The position numbers were made by a program, and so were the translations under genes. A stretch of DNA of 64,000 bases, taken from assembly GCF_014692525.1 (NCBI RefSeq), contig NZ_JACNYL010000007.1, forward strand, positions 62,001 through 126,000, given 5' to 3'. Shown one piece after another: positions 63,471 through 64,000 of this stretch; the first letter of the stretch is position 1; every line of letters begins with the position of its first letter. Source of the DNA: Sphingobacterium chuzhouense. Its GTDB lineage: Bacteria > Bacteroidota > Bacteroidia > Sphingobacteriales > Sphingobacteriaceae. The notes under the pieces are model-generated. The model made no database searches, was not told the DNA's origin, and was given only the letters and a program-made list of their open reading frames with translations.

Positions 63471-63532
63471 AAAGAAACCCCGAAGTCGGGCGACTTCAGG
63501 GTTTCCAAACCAATTATTAACCTAAATTATGA
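63471..63532 (-). ncRNA. Small RNA, family copy C
   Basis: Minus strand: leader TCATAATTTAGGTTAATAATTGGTTT (63532-63507), then stem GAAACCCTGAAGTC/GACTTCGGGGTTTC (63474-63505, one mismatch) with loop GCCC, then TTTTTA. It converges on the end of the glycosylase gene, so it also may serve as that gene's 3' end. A possible promoter lies upstream (TTTG, 22 bases, AGAATTTG), with a weak -7 box. Confidence 0.58.
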
Positions 63533-63685
63533 ATTAGAAATTAGACAAATTCTGTGCCAGAAATCATATAATGCTCAAATCAATAGGTTGTGGATGGATT
63601 GTGACCAAAAAAACAGACGAGTGTGCTTAATTTTTTGTAAATCGCATACAATTTTAATAAATGTATATCCATAAGGAGAGTGAAT

Positions 63686-64000
63686 ATGAAAACAGCAGTC
63701 AGGTCATCGACGCATCCAATGGTAAAGGGTACGGTATATAGTATTTTGTTCGCCATAAGTTTTGGGCATTTTATTAATGACTTATTACAGGCGGTCATAC
63801 CATCGATATATCCGATGCTAAAGGAGAATTTCAGCCTAAATTTCACACAGATTGGATTGATTACTTTAGCCTTTCAATTATCTGCTTCTATATTGCAGCC
63901 GTTTGTAGGACGTTATACGGACAGGAGGCCAAATCCAAAATCACTTGCTATTGGTATGGGATTTACATTAATTGGATTGGTGTCGTTATCTATGGCTTCG
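63686..64000 (+). CDS. MFS transporter, fosmidomycin-resistance (Fsr) type, 3' truncated by window edge
   Basis: 105 residues are visible before the window ends. The N-terminus ISFGHFINDLLQAVIPSIYP, the following NFTQIGLITLAFQLSASILQ and the GRYTDRRPNPKSLAIGMGFT loop match the Fsr branch of the major facilitator superfamily, which exports fosmidomycin and similar small compounds. The gene has a real Shine-Dalgarno sequence, AAGGAG at 63673-63678, seven bases before the ATG, which is uncommon in this genome. Confidence 0.9.
   Translation, partial: MKTAVRSSTHPMVKGTVYSILFAISFGHFINDLLQAVIPSIYPMLKENFSLNFTQIGLITLAFQLSASILQPFVGRYTDRRPNPKSLAIGMGFTLIGLVSLSMAS

Noticed and set aside
63580..63846. Minus-strand frame of 88 codons at the right end
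   Set aside because: It is antisense to the Fsr-type transporter, whose frame has a Shine-Dalgarno sequence and a matching protein family.
1..64000. CRISPR arrays, insertion sequences, phage defence genes, rRNA genes
   Set aside because: No regularly spaced direct repeats, transposase-like proteins, Cas proteins or rRNA sequences were found.

Overview
The window comes from a Bacteroidota chromosome, most likely a member of the Sphingobacteriaceae (Sphingobacterium, Olivibacter, Pedobacter and relatives). The evidence is SusC/SusD pairs, FecI-like ECF sigma and FecR genes, DUF4270, DUF2911 and DUF6266 proteins, and promoters with the Bacteroidota -33 TTTG / -7 TAnnTTTG signature. Shine-Dalgarno sequences are mostly absent. 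The taxonomic call is inference from gene content.

Region 1 (1-20417) is a polysaccharide utilisation locus. It starts with a SusC receptor cut by the window edge, a SusD, a DUF5017-like lipoprotein and an SGNH-esterase/GH5 fusion. A convergent GntR/UTRA regulator follows, then a divergent uronate-type MFS transporter. A long operon comes next: an arabinose/fucose-isomerase-like protein, a large unassigned enzyme, an SGNH/GH3 fusion, a GH140-like enzyme, and a Tat-exported small subunit with a GMC oxidoreductase. The promoters of the transporter and of the isomerase operon carry the same start-proximal inverted repeat at identical spacing, a strong candidate for the GntR operator. Two esterase-glycosidase fusions suggest an acylated plant glycan; the exact substrate cannot be read from the sequence.

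Region 2 (20418-29785) holds two tandem tRNA-Val(UAC) genes, a frameshifted DUF6266 gene, a TPR protein, a tail-specific protease, RNase HII, and a CBM9-like protein followed by an outer-membrane beta-barrel protein.

Region 3 (29974-39577) is a second utilisation locus: ECF sigma factor, GH109-like Gfo/Idh/MocA protein, FecR anti-sigma, SusC with STN domain, SusD, and a DUF1735-F5/8C lipoprotein. The GH109-like gene sits between sigma and anti-sigma. A possible antisense RNA with its own terminator lies in the susC 5' region.

Region 4 (39674-64000) is mostly housekeeping: M16 peptidase, FabD, DUF2911, a FucP-type transporter, thioesterase, DinB, histidine kinase, GltX, a Kelch/DUF4270 lipoprotein pair, an outer-membrane beta-barrel, TetR, NagZ-like GH3, serine dehydratase, a WalJ-like hydrolase, a CapD-type dehydratase, universal stress protein, ZIP transporter, an Fe-S uracil-DNA glycosylase, and the start of a fosmidomycin-resistance-type MFS gene.

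The most unusual signal is a family of small terminator-like RNAs. Three good copies (58462-58528 minus, 63471-63532 minus, 61928-61995 plus) and one diverged copy (44245-44310 minus) share a leader reading ATAATTTAGGTTnATAATTGG, followed by a hairpin with a C-rich loop and a T-run. The copy at 58462 has a consensus Bacteroidota promoter at the right distance, so it looks like an independent small RNA.
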